Shown piece by piece: positions 44,758 to 52,736 of a stretch of 64,000 nucleotides of DNA; position 1 is the first letter of the stretch; each line of letters starts with the position of its first letter. The stretch covers positions 1 through 64,000 of the forward strand of contig CAJTZX010000014.1 in assembly GCA_910584345.1 (NCBI GenBank). The letters run 5' to 3'. A program made the translations under genes and the position numbers. The notes beneath the pieces are model-generated. The model saw only the letters and a program-made list of their open reading frames with translations, searched no databases and was not told the origin of the DNA. The DNA comes from an uncultured Eubacterium sp. (GTDB lineage: Bacteria; Bacillota; Clostridia; Lachnospirales; Lachnospiraceae).

Positions 44758-44921
44758 TTTGTTGTTCTCCTTATGTTTGTTTTTATTATATAAATTATGT
44801 CATATATCCTACTATAACATAACGGAATGGCCTGTGAGTGAAAGAATTGTCATTTTTATATACATAATTGTATCAGATTCAAGAAAATAACCTGCTTCTC
44901 CTTCTGAATGAAATACCATAA
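44758..44921. other. Intergenic region carrying the promoter of the regulator-kinase pair
   Basis: AT-rich sequence with the GGAGAAC-type ribosome site of the regulator at its left edge. I see no ORF. A promoter for 44757 must lie here, but no clear consensus stands out. Confidence 0.4.
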
Positions 44922-44974
44922 TAAAAAAGAACCGCTATGCTTTGCACACCATTGTGCATCTGCAACACGGTTCT
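44922..44974 (-). terminator. Rho-independent terminator at the 3' end of the RiPP-2 operon
   Basis: On the minus strand AGAACCGTGTTGCAGATGCA pairs imperfectly with TGCAAAGCATAGCGGTTCT, followed by TTTTTT. It lies after the last gene of RiPP-2 and marks the end of the transcript. Confidence 0.8.
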
Positions 44975-44976
44975 CG

Positions 44977-45060
44977 CTAATTCTCAAATCTTTGCACCTG
45001 CAGCCCAAAGATCATTGAAATAGAAATCATTGTTGTATATAATCCAAACAGCAGAAACAT
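44977..45060 (-). pseudogene. Hydrophobic 27-residue frame, probable gene remnant
   Basis: Directly after the exporter stop codon the minus strand continues in the same frame with an ATG and a hydrophobic stretch (FLLFGLYTTMISISMIFGLQ). It ends with a stop just before the terminator. It may be the residual C-terminus of a membrane protein into which the RiPP-2 locus was inserted. No ribosome site is evident. Confidence 0.35.
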
Positions 45061-45069
45061 AAAGTCACT

Positions 45070-46695
45070 TCATTCAAAAAACATTATTTTATCAAAATAC
45101 TCTCTTTCGTCAACATTATGTGTAACAACAATAATAATTTTATCTCGTTTAATACTTTCCAGATATTCAAAAAGTTTTTTTCTTCTTTGCATATCCAATG
45201 CTGAAGTAGGCTCATCCAAAATAATGATATCTTTTTCTCTAAGAAAGGCTCGCACTAAATCCAAACGCTTTTTTTGACCGACAGAAAGATTCGTCGTTCC
45301 CGAATTTAATAATGTATTCCAAGTATTCGGTAATTCTTTTATTTCCTCATATAAATCAAATTTTTCACTCAGTTCCTCAACAGCTTTCATACTACCTTTA
45401 GTTCCCAAAAAAAGATTTTCTTTTATGGTACCTTTAAAAAAAACACTATCTTGTGAAATATAAGCTATTCTTTTTCTGGAAGATACTATGTCTTCTGTAC
45501 GCATTTTTTGTCCATTAAAACATATTTTTCCATTTTTGTAAGTATACAAACCAAGAAGAACCTTTAAAAGTGTCGATTTTCCACAACCACTCGGTCCCAT
45601 TAATGCAGTCATTGTCCCTTTCTCAAAAATAACATTAATATTATCTAAAACATTAATTCCTGTCCTATATGAAAAACTTAAATGATCAATTGACACCTTT
45701 TGTATTATCCCATTATATAACTCTCCATCTAGAGACTCATCAGGCAAATCTAAAATATCCTTTATGCGAAGTATAGCTGCAAGCGCTGACTGATAGCTAT
45801 TATTAAATTGACATAAAAAATTAATAGGCGACAGCAGCATACTCTGATAATTTATAATTGCCATTATACTTCCAATTGTTGATATACCCATAAATACGGA
45901 ATATCCACCTATTCCCCATATAATACAACCCAACATTTGAATTAGAAGTGTGCCGCAATTAATATTGGCTGAACACATTAAATCAAATTTTACTTGTGCA
46001 TCATATTGTTTCTTATATATTTTTTTAAATCGCGCAGCGGTATAATTCAATAGATGATACATTTTAATTGTTAATATATTTCTATAGTTTTCTGATAAAC
46101 ACTCAATTGCTTCTTCGTTACATTCCATAACTTTTTCAGAACATTTTTTCAATCTGGAGCCAAAATATTTATTTATTTCTATGTAAATAAATATAATTAA
46201 TAGAGTAACAGGCAAAACTTTCCAGTCAAACATTATAATCATTACGCTTGCAAGCAATACAGTAAATATATTTGTTGATAGTTTCACAAAATATTTTCCT
46301 GCGTTTTCTTTAACTATTTCGACTTCTTTGCTATAACGAGCAACAATATCACTTAATTCGTGCTCCTCCACCATTTGATATTGTATACTGCTAATCTTAT
46401 CATTCAATTGCATTCTCAAAGCAGCCGCCATTGTTTCAGACAATTTCGATAGCAAATACTCTTTTAAAACTGCAAATACTGAAATAAGAGCGAAGGATAT
46501 CACCATGAATATAAGCATAGTAAAAAAAAGTCTTATCTCATTATTAACAATAGCTTTATCAATTATAATTTTATAATATATCGGAATCAATATGTTTAAA
46601 ACACATTGCACAAGCGATAGTATCAATATACTTATGATCCATTTTGTTTTGCAAAACAAGTATTTTGTTAAAAAAGCCCAATAGATTTTCATCAT
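45070..46695 (-). CDS. RiPP-2 ABC exporter (fused membrane and ATPase domains)
   Basis: 541 residues. Six-helix membrane domain (about 15-290) and ATPase with Walker A GPSGCGKST, signature NLSVGQKKR, Walker B IIILDEPTSALD and switch VTHNVD. No C39 peptidase domain. It overlaps the upstream radical-SAM gene by four bases. It should export the mature RiPP-2 product. Confidence 0.9.
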   Translation of the reverse strand: MMKIYWAFLTKYLFCKTKWIISILILSLVQCVLNILIPIYYKIIIDKAIVNNEIRLFFTMLIFMVISFALISVFAVLKEYLLSKLSETMAAALRMQLNDKISSIQYQMVEEHELSDIVARYSKEVEIVKENAGKYFVKLSTNIFTVLLASVMIIMFDWKVLPVTLLIIFIYIEINKYFGSRLKKCSEKVMECNEEAIECLSENYRNILTIKMYHLLNYTAARFKKIYKKQYDAQVKFDLMCSANINCGTLLIQMLGCIIWGIGGYSVFMGISTIGSIMAIINYQSMLLSPINFLCQFNNSYQSALAAILRIKDILDLPDESLDGELYNGIIQKVSIDHLSFSYRTGINVLDNINVIFEKGTMTALMGPSGCGKSTLLKVLLGLYTYKNGKICFNGQKMRTEDIVSSRKRIAYISQDSVFFKGTIKENLFLGTKGSMKAVEELSEKFDLYEEIKELPNTWNTLLNSGTTNLSVGQKKRLDLVRAFLREKDIIILDEPTSALDMQRRKKLFEYLESIKRDKIIIVVTHNVDEREYFDKIMFFE

Positions 46696-47936
46696 ATTAT
46701 TACCCTTTGCTGATACTCTTGAATATGTTTTTTTAATAACTTTAAATTGTACTCCATCCCTCTCTTTTTATCATAGTAAAAAAGCATAAATTCAAAAAAT
46801 AAAAGATTAATATTGCACAAACGTTTTTCAGAAAATTCTTGATTTTTTAATTCAGCAGCACATATTCCTGTACAAAAATATTTAATTCTACAGTCTTTGC
46901 ACATTTCCCGTTTATCAACATTCAAACAATTATCAATTTCTTTTTCCTCAATTTTGCTCTTAATATTTTGTTTTAAATCATCAATTTTATCATCAATTAT
47001 ATTTCCATAATAATAATGTGCTCCCTGAAGATTTGGACACATATATAACTCTCCATTTGGCTGCATAGATATGATGTTCCCTCTTGCCCCACACGAATCT
47101 TTTGCAGCCAATTTAAAAAATAAAACTCTTTCAAATTCTGTCATATAATAATTCTTTTCAATTAAATAATTAATAATCTCTAAATATGTATCTAAAATTT
47201 CATTTTCTTTCATTAACAAGCTATCACTGTTTATGAGAGCTCTTCCCAAAGGCGCAACAAAACGTATTTCTATATTTGCCTGATATTTAACACATAAATC
47301 AACAGCATCTTTTACGTAACTTCTACTATGTTTTGTCACAACAAATGAAAATACCTGCTTAATATTGTTAGCAAAAAGAATATCAAAAATTTTCATCATT
47401 CTATTTTTTAACGTTGATGATTCTAATATGTTTTCTACACTGATCTCAATGTAAGCAATCTTTCCGTTAAGAAATTTGGCTATTTCTTCTGTAATAAGCA
47501 TCCCATTAGATTGTAAAACTAATTTTTCAGCGCCAAATCTTTGGTAAAACAGATTTACCAAAGATTTAAAATTATTCTTAATAAGAGGTTCCCCTCCTGA
47601 TATTACTATTTTTGTAACATGCAATTTTTCTAATTTATCTAATACTATGTTTTCAATATCACTTAATTCCAAATCCAATTTAGTATCAGCATCTGGTGAC
47701 GAATTATTAGCACAAAATTCACAACTTAAATTACACTTGCGTGTAATTGTATAATACACCGTTTTTCTCTCATTCTTAACCGGATTCTGAAAAAAATTAT
47801 AATTTTTATCTAATATTTTCAATACTTTCTCTTCATTATTGCGTAACATTTTCTCCGCAACCTTAACAAATCTAAAATTATTTTTATTTAATAACACAGT
47901 ATTGCCATTTTCAGAAATCTTTACAATATTTTCCAC
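46692..47936 (-). CDS. RiPP-2 radical SAM/SPASM enzyme C with N-terminal recognition-like region
   Basis: 414 residues, GTG start with AAAGGAG upstream. The N-terminal 60 residues may contribute peptide recognition. The radical-SAM motif is C68xxxC72xxC75 (TRKCNLSCEFC), with SGGEPLIKN. SPASM cysteines near the end: CGARGN, CPNLQG, CKDCRIKYFCTGIC. Predicted to modify the three-Cys precursor at 50367-50516. Third enzyme gene in the operon. Confidence 0.88.
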   Translation of the reverse strand: MENIVKISENGNTVLLNKNNFRFVKVAEKMLRNNEEKVLKILDKNYNFFQNPVKNERKTVYYTITRKCNLSCEFCANNSSPDADTKLDLELSDIENIVLDKLEKLHVTKIVISGGEPLIKNNFKSLVNLFYQRFGAEKLVLQSNGMLITEEIAKFLNGKIAYIEISVENILESSTLKNRMMKIFDILFANNIKQVFSFVVTKHSRSYVKDAVDLCVKYQANIEIRFVAPLGRALINSDSLLMKENEILDTYLEIINYLIEKNYYMTEFERVLFFKLAAKDSCGARGNIISMQPNGELYMCPNLQGAHYYYGNIIDDKIDDLKQNIKSKIEEKEIDNCLNVDKREMCKDCRIKYFCTGICAAELKNQEFSEKRLCNINLLFFEFMLFYYDKKRGMEYNLKLLKKHIQEYQQRVII

Positions 47937-47949
47937 TCCATTTACTCCT

Positions 47950-49023
47950 TTACTCTATATATAAACAATCTATAAATTCTTTGTGTTTATGATAAAACTC
48001 AGCATAGAACTTTTGCTGCCAACACAGTATCCTACTCGGCTTATGTATACTTCCATTTTCCGATAAACTCTTATAAATACATCCTTTAGCAGCACAGCAA
48101 TCATACTGTTCACATGATATGCATTCAGGATTATCAATTCCCGACAGATTTTTTAATAAATCAATTTTGGTCTGATTATAACCGTTGTTTATATTTCCTA
48201 ATATACTTTTACTCTGAATTGCATTAGCGCATGCATAAAAATCTCCATCAGATTTTACATATAAATATATAATCCCGCTTCCGCAAGAATAAAATCGTTT
48301 TTTTATTTTTATAGAATTTTTCACTTCAGTAATAAAATGCCAATAAAAAGGATACTTTACTAATCTATCTTTAAAAAACAAATAAGCTTGTTCGATTTGA
48401 TCTGCAATGTTTGCAAGTTGCTCTTCTTTCCATTCACTATCTATGTCAAATACTGTGTAAATAACCTTAGCTTGAAATTGATCTATTAAATGTTTAAAGC
48501 TTTCAAAATAAAACATATAATTATTGTTCGTTATTACGTTTGTAACTTGAGCAAACTTACCTGAATTTTTCTGATATTTTAATACAAAGTTCCAATTACT
48601 TTGTATCTTTTCATATACATCAAAAAATGTATCTGAACCTCTACCTAAATTGGTCACTTTTCTGTCACCATCAATACTAAGTTTCAAATTGAATTTTTTA
48701 TCAATTAACCAGTCTACAATTTCATCATTAAAAATAGTTCCATTTGTAGTTAGTCCATATTGCACTTCATAATTTTTTTCTTTACTAATTTGTTCTATAT
48801 ACTCAACTATTTCAACGAGTAAATCAAAATCCAGTAAAGCCTCTCCTCCAACAAAATCGAAAATTATTTTCTCTTGCTTTTGAACCCTTGCATTTTCAAA
48901 CGCAAGATCAACGCATTTCTTCGCTGTATCTAATTCCATTCTTTGGCCATTTTTGTTTTTTAAATAACAATAACTACAATGTAAATTACATCTTTGATTA
49001 ATTTCTAATGTCATCCCATACAT
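47950..49023 (-). CDS. RiPP-2 radical SAM/SPASM enzyme B
   Basis: 357 residues, no N-terminal extension: the motif C12xxxC16xxC19 (NQRCNLHCSYC) begins almost at the start, with FVGGEALLDF. SPASM part: CGSGIIYLYVKSDGDFYACANA and CISCEQYDCCAAKGC. The short N-terminus lacks a recognition domain, so it may depend on a partner, probably enzyme C. The ribosome site GGAGAG lies about 15-20 bases upstream. Confidence 0.87.
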   Translation of the reverse strand: MYGMTLEINQRCNLHCSYCYLKNKNGQRMELDTAKKCVDLAFENARVQKQEKIIFDFVGGEALLDFDLLVEIVEYIEQISKEKNYEVQYGLTTNGTIFNDEIVDWLIDKKFNLKLSIDGDRKVTNLGRGSDTFFDVYEKIQSNWNFVLKYQKNSGKFAQVTNVITNNNYMFYFESFKHLIDQFQAKVIYTVFDIDSEWKEEQLANIADQIEQAYLFFKDRLVKYPFYWHFITEVKNSIKIKKRFYSCGSGIIYLYVKSDGDFYACANAIQSKSILGNINNGYNQTKIDLLKNLSGIDNPECISCEQYDCCAAKGCIYKSLSENGSIHKPSRILCWQQKFYAEFYHKHKEFIDCLYIE

Positions 49024-49115
49024 AACCCCTGAATCTTCTCTCCTCCCTCAATATTGCCATTCTATAAAACTTCATATATCCCAAAATATTCCTGGACGAC
49101 TTTTATTTGTACTTT

Positions 49116-50276
49116 TCATTTCAATCTGGCTAAATCCATAATTCCCAACATTATATTACTAAACTCAATATTATAATTTTTTGCCAATTCTATATTTTCA
49201 AGTAAACGTGGACTTGATTTTTTGTACAATTCACGTATCACATAACAGTCATGCTTATACAAAATTCTCTCCATTCTGCAAATAGTATCTAAAGGTCGAT
49301 TTAAAAAACCTGTTTCCATATAGTTTTGGAAACTACATTTTGCTCCTTTGCATGTAAACTGTATTTCACAATCTTTACATTTCGAAATTTCTGAAAGATT
49401 TTCTTTTACCAAAGGAAAAAATTTAGTAAAATCCACACCTTCTTTAAGGTTTCCTAATATCCATTTTTGGTCTTCTCTATTTGCTACATAACCACAAGGA
49501 TATACTTCTCCCTGACTTGTAATTGTAATATGGGATCTGGAACCTGCCGAACAATACTTTGCCTCCCGTTTTGCTATAAATGTCGGAAACTTTAAATCAT
49601 AAAAATTTAAAATATAATTTCTTTTCGGTTCTATTTCATTCAAATAGTATTCGTCAATCAATCCTAATTGCTCATCCAAAACAGATAAAGATTTATCATC
49701 CCACTCTGAAAAAGAATCAAAAGCAGCATAAATTCTACTTATACCCATTTCAGTAAAATATTTAATATTATGCATAAAAAAGTGTACATTATTTGATGTA
49801 ACAGTCATTCTTACATTAAATACCATCTTTTTTTGCAACATTTTTAATAAATTTCTGTAAACAACAGGATATATATTACTGCCATCCTTACTCTTCCTGT
49901 TAATATTATGTGTCTCTTCATCTCCATCTACACTGACAGAAATCGTAAAATTATATTTGAGAAAAAGATTTAAAATCTCATCATCCAACATGGTGGCATT
50001 AGTCGTAATTGAATATTGAAAATATTTTTTTATTCTCTCATAATTCTCATCAATCAGATCCATTGCACGAACTAAAATCTCTTTATTTAACAACGGTTCT
50101 CCTCCAAGAAATACTAAAGAAACAGTCTCATCGTCTGATTTTCGATTACTTACTATAAATCCAAGAGCATTTTTCAATGTTTCCATGTTCATAAACTTTG
50201 GCTTTTTGGTATTGCCTTCATAACAATAACTGCATTCCATATTACATCCATCAGTCAAATATAATATACTTTCCAT
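49116..50276 (-). CDS. RiPP-2 radical SAM/SPASM enzyme A
   Basis: 386 residues. The motif C11xxxC15xxC18 (TDGCNMECSYC) lies at the N-terminus, with FLGGEPLLNK. SPASM: CSAGSRSHITITSQGEVYPC and CKDCEIQFTCKGAKC. Paralogous to enzyme B in size and layout. First gene after the precursor, following a stem-loop; GGAGG upstream of the ATG. Confidence 0.88.
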   Translation of the reverse strand: MESILYLTDGCNMECSYCYEGNTKKPKFMNMETLKNALGFIVSNRKSDDETVSLVFLGGEPLLNKEILVRAMDLIDENYERIKKYFQYSITTNATMLDDEILNLFLKYNFTISVSVDGDEETHNINRKSKDGSNIYPVVYRNLLKMLQKKMVFNVRMTVTSNNVHFFMHNIKYFTEMGISRIYAAFDSFSEWDDKSLSVLDEQLGLIDEYYLNEIEPKRNYILNFYDLKFPTFIAKREAKYCSAGSRSHITITSQGEVYPCGYVANREDQKWILGNLKEGVDFTKFFPLVKENLSEISKCKDCEIQFTCKGAKCSFQNYMETGFLNRPLDTICRMERILYKHDCYVIRELYKKSSPRLLENIELAKNYNIEFSNIMLGIMDLARLK

Positions 50277-50299
50277 ATAACTACCTCCACAGTTTATTG

Positions 50300-50355
50300 A
50301 AAAAGGCTAACACATTGTTTTCTATAAACAGAATAACAAATGCGATAGCCTTTTT
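50300..50355 (-). terminator. Stem-loop attenuator between RiPP-2 precursor and enzymes
   Basis: AAAAAGGCTA at 50300-50309 is the reverse complement of TAGCCTTTTT at 50346-50355; inner bases (CATTGTT with AACAAATG) also pair. It lies 12 bases after the precursor stop. A T-run on the minus strand favours partial termination. Confidence 0.75.
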
Positions 50356-50366
50356 GGCATGATCAT

Positions 50367-50516
50367 TTAATTAAGATCATTCATTGTTGGTGTTCCATGC
50401 CAAGGTCCAAGACAATCATTCAAGCATGCTTGCATATATGTACCACACCAGTCATACCCTTCAATTTCTTCTACAGTCACATCAACTGCTGCTGTTGTGT
50501 TTTCCTTTTTTTCCAT
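50367..50516 (-). CDS. RiPP-2 precursor peptide with three Cys
   Basis: 49 residues from ATG 50516, eight bases after AAGGAGG; an ATG at 50522 is too close to the ribosome site. The leader (about residues 1-20) is acidic and Thr/Val-rich. The core (from about residue 21) has Tyr21, Trp23, Cys24, Tyr28, Cys31, Cys35 and Trp39, with spacing CX6CX3C, and ends PTMNDLN. It precedes three radical-SAM genes and an exporter, and a subtilase gene lies upstream. Likely crosslinks are thioethers from Cys, or Trp/Tyr-centred bonds. This is inference. Confidence 0.8.
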   Translation of the reverse strand: MEKKENTTAAVDVTVEEIEGYDWCGTYMQACLNDCLGPWHGTPTMNDLN

Positions 50517-50572
50517 GGTCATTTCCTCCTTTCTTTGATTACCAAATTATTTCCTTTGGCTGATTATGTTAT

Positions 50573-50602
50573 ATCATAGTTTATAATTTATAGTAAAGCC
50601 AA
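50573..50602 (-). promoter_or_regulatory. Candidate promoter of the RiPP-2 precursor
   Basis: On the minus strand TTGGCT (50602-50597) is followed after 18 bases by TATGAT (50578-50573), about 55 bases upstream of the precursor start. The -10 is good, the -35 weak. Confidence 0.4.
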
Positions 50603-50642
50603 ACTGCTCACCTGGGTAGCTAAAACAGATATCTGGACAAAC

Positions 50643-51632
50643 TTATAAATACAAACAAATAATATCGGCGCCATAGTTCTCTTTCATTCGTTTTCTTTCG
50701 TTTGTATTAATATATGGAAATGGCATAATTATAGTTTTTCCACGGATGGCTGCCCAGATAATTATGTCATATACAAATTTACTATTTATCCATTCCTCGA
50801 TCATTCCTAAAATAATGATATCTGCATTCTTACATTTTTTCAAAACTCTTGCATCTTTATAATCAATAAGTTCTCCTTGCATCCATCTCAAATAAAAATC
50901 TCTAACCTGTCCTATGTCTATCAGATTATTTATATCTCCTAAATAACAAAATTTTTTTTCATAAAAAAATTTACGAAAATCGAACGTATACTTATTAAAA
51001 TAAATATTTTTTCCTATGTTTTGAGTAAAAAATTCTAAAATACATTCATATTTATTCAATCGTGAACTGGCAATCACACCCGATACATATGCTGTCAAAT
51101 AACTGCTCCCGACTCTGATCGAATTTTTTTGTACATTTGGAATATAAACAGTATTATTCGCAAATAAAAGATTACTATTGTTCCGGCTAATCCCCTCATA
51201 ATGCCTTATATCATATCCCACCCCAATCACTTCATCAAAATATGCAGGATAAGATTTTACTGTTTTATACAAACCATTTTTATAAGCTGCGACTAAAACA
51301 CGTCTTTCCCCATATGCTCTTATACAAACCTTATGCAAATCTTCCAGTCCTTTATATGAATTTGAAGTAAACCCTAAACTCATATTGATAATATCTGCTT
51401 TCAAATCTATTGCTTTCTCTATAGCCTCTATCAAATCAACAAGATTTCCCCTATTATTTTCAGCAAGCGCTTTTATAGAAATGATTTCTGACTCCGGAGC
51501 CTCAAAGTGAATTATTTTTGCAATATTATCTCCATGTGTATAATCTGTTTTATTATCACTTTTGCACTCATTACTCGTTACCACTCTATCATTTTTATTG
51601 TATATTTCAGTATCTATAATAGCAATACGCAT
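50643..51632 (-). CDS. Cytoplasmic subtilase (S8), probable RiPP leader peptidase, with C-terminal extension
   Basis: 329 residues from ATG 51632 (GGAGG upstream), no signal peptide. The triad is visible: Asp7 (IIDTEI), His33 (YTHGDNIAKI), Ser177 (GSSYLTAYVSG), plus oxyanion Asn119 (AAYKNG). The catalytic region is compact (about 230 residues). The C-terminal 100 residues (from DIGQVRDFY) form a mixed alpha/beta module with IIILGMIEEW and TIIMPFPYIN, not recognised. Position between the precursor and the PLC gene suggests it cuts the leader of RiPP-2, and perhaps of the sactipeptide. Possible inactive role cannot be excluded. Confidence 0.75.
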   Translation of the reverse strand: MRIAIIDTEIYNKNDRVVTSNECKSDNKTDYTHGDNIAKIIHFEAPESEIISIKALAENNRGNLVDLIEAIEKAIDLKADIINMSLGFTSNSYKGLEDLHKVCIRAYGERRVLVAAYKNGLYKTVKSYPAYFDEVIGVGYDIRHYEGISRNNSNLLFANNTVYIPNVQKNSIRVGSSYLTAYVSGVIASSRLNKYECILEFFTQNIGKNIYFNKYTFDFRKFFYEKKFCYLGDINNLIDIGQVRDFYLRWMQGELIDYKDARVLKKCKNADIIILGMIEEWINSKFVYDIIIWAAIRGKTIIMPFPYINTNERKRMKENYGADIICLYL

Positions 51633-51650
51633 AAATTCCTCCATATAGAA

Positions 51651-51680
51651 AATAAAAACAGGGGCCAAGCGGCCCCCTTA
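51651..51680 (-). terminator. Terminator of the phospholipase gene
   Basis: On the minus strand GGGGGCC and GGCCCC form a GC-rich stem followed by TGTTTTTATTTT. It lies just beyond the stop of the 51685-52536 gene and ahead of the subtilase gene. Confidence 0.85.
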
Positions 51681-51684
51681 TTAT

Positions 51685-52536
51685 TCATTCATAAATTCCT
51701 ACTGTTTTTCCAAACTTATAATAATATTGCGATATGGAGGTAATTGCTCCAGTCACACTTTTGGAAGCAGCTTCATCATACTGTGATACAACCTGAGCTT
51801 TACCTGCAAGCGCTTTAGCGCTTTTAGCCGCATAATACAATAAATCACCTACGCTACTATTTAAAGCTTCCTCATATTTTTCAGATGGCAATGATTGATT
51901 TACAATATAATATGATTTTCTATTTTTATCTACATATGTTTCAAATTCTGTATGGTTGCTATTTAACGCTGTTAGATTTGATGCATGATGCGGCTCATTC
52001 AAATCTGCAACATAATGAGCTCCCCTTCCCAAATACACCATCGCACTTTGAGAATCACCTAAATTATAATCATGCAGCGCTTGTCTATAATAATATTCTG
52101 CTCTTGTTCTAGCTGTTGGTGAAGATTGTCCCATCCAATTCTTACCCGTATCAGGATCATAAAAATGTCCCGAAAAAGTGCCTGCATCTGTTTCGTTACC
52201 AAATGTATCCGGCCAGTCTGCATTATATAACAATGTTTCTGCATGATCACTTTGATTAAATATACTCGCTCCACAGTCATTGTTCAGTACCATTAAAGCT
52301 TGTGCAACAATATATTGATGCGTATGATCCAGACCACCGCTCACAAATCTTTGATTTGGATTAGCTATATGTTCTATTGGTATCCCAACTCCATAAATAT
52401 TATTAGAGCCCGACGCTATTTCAGCCACCCTTTGCGGAACTGTATCATTTGCTGCATATACAAACATACTTTCAATATTTAAAAGAAAACACGCACATAA
52501 AACAATATATAATAACTTTTTAATTTTAAATTTCAT
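51685..52536 (-). CDS. Secreted zinc-dependent phospholipase C-like protein
   Basis: About 283 residues with signal peptide (about 1-30, ending VYAAND). The zinc PLC pattern is visible: GGLDHTHQYIVAQALMVL, ADWPDTF, GHFYDPDTGKNW, and GAHYVADLNEPHHASN with several His and Asp ligands. It resembles the catalytic domain of clostridial alpha-toxin-type enzymes but lacks the C-terminal PLAT domain (alpha-toxin is about 370 residues). Predicted to hydrolyse phosphatidylcholine-like lipids outside the cell. Its place inside a peptide-antibiotic island is unusual. Confidence 0.88.
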   Translation of the reverse strand: MKFKIKKLLYIVLCACFLLNIESMFVYAANDTVPQRVAEIASGSNNIYGVGIPIEHIANPNQRFVSGGLDHTHQYIVAQALMVLNNDCGASIFNQSDHAETLLYNADWPDTFGNETDAGTFSGHFYDPDTGKNWMGQSSPTARTRAEYYYRQALHDYNLGDSQSAMVYLGRGAHYVADLNEPHHASNLTALNSNHTEFETYVDKNRKSYYIVNQSLPSEKYEEALNSSVGDLLYYAAKSAKALAGKAQVVSQYDEAASKSVTGAITSISQYYYKFGKTVGIYE

Positions 52537-52628
52537 TACAGTCATCCTTTCTTTTTATTGTCTCAGATCTAAAACATATCTTATATATATACTTTTTCTA
52601 AAATCTTTGCAATCATACTCGGTTGATT

Positions 52629-52650
52629 GGACATTTAAATTGCCTGTTTG
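52629..52650. promoter_or_regulatory. Palindromic motif upstream of the phospholipase gene, copy 1
   Basis: GGACATTTAAATTGCCTGTTTG, of which the first 16 bases form an imperfect palindrome. Another copy at 56693 matches at 18 of 22 positions. It lies about 95-115 bases upstream of the phospholipase start. It may be bound by the LytTR regulator. Confidence 0.4.
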
Positions 52651-52736
52651 TATTTCAATCCTGTTCTACTTCTTTATAGAAATATTACAAAAACTATGAT
52701 GAAACAGGTTGACTCAAAAAAGAAAACGGATCTTTT

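Noticed and set aside
50517..50522. Upstream ATG for the RiPP-2 precursor
   Set aside because: It lies only two bases from the AGGAGG; the ATG at 50516 has normal spacing.
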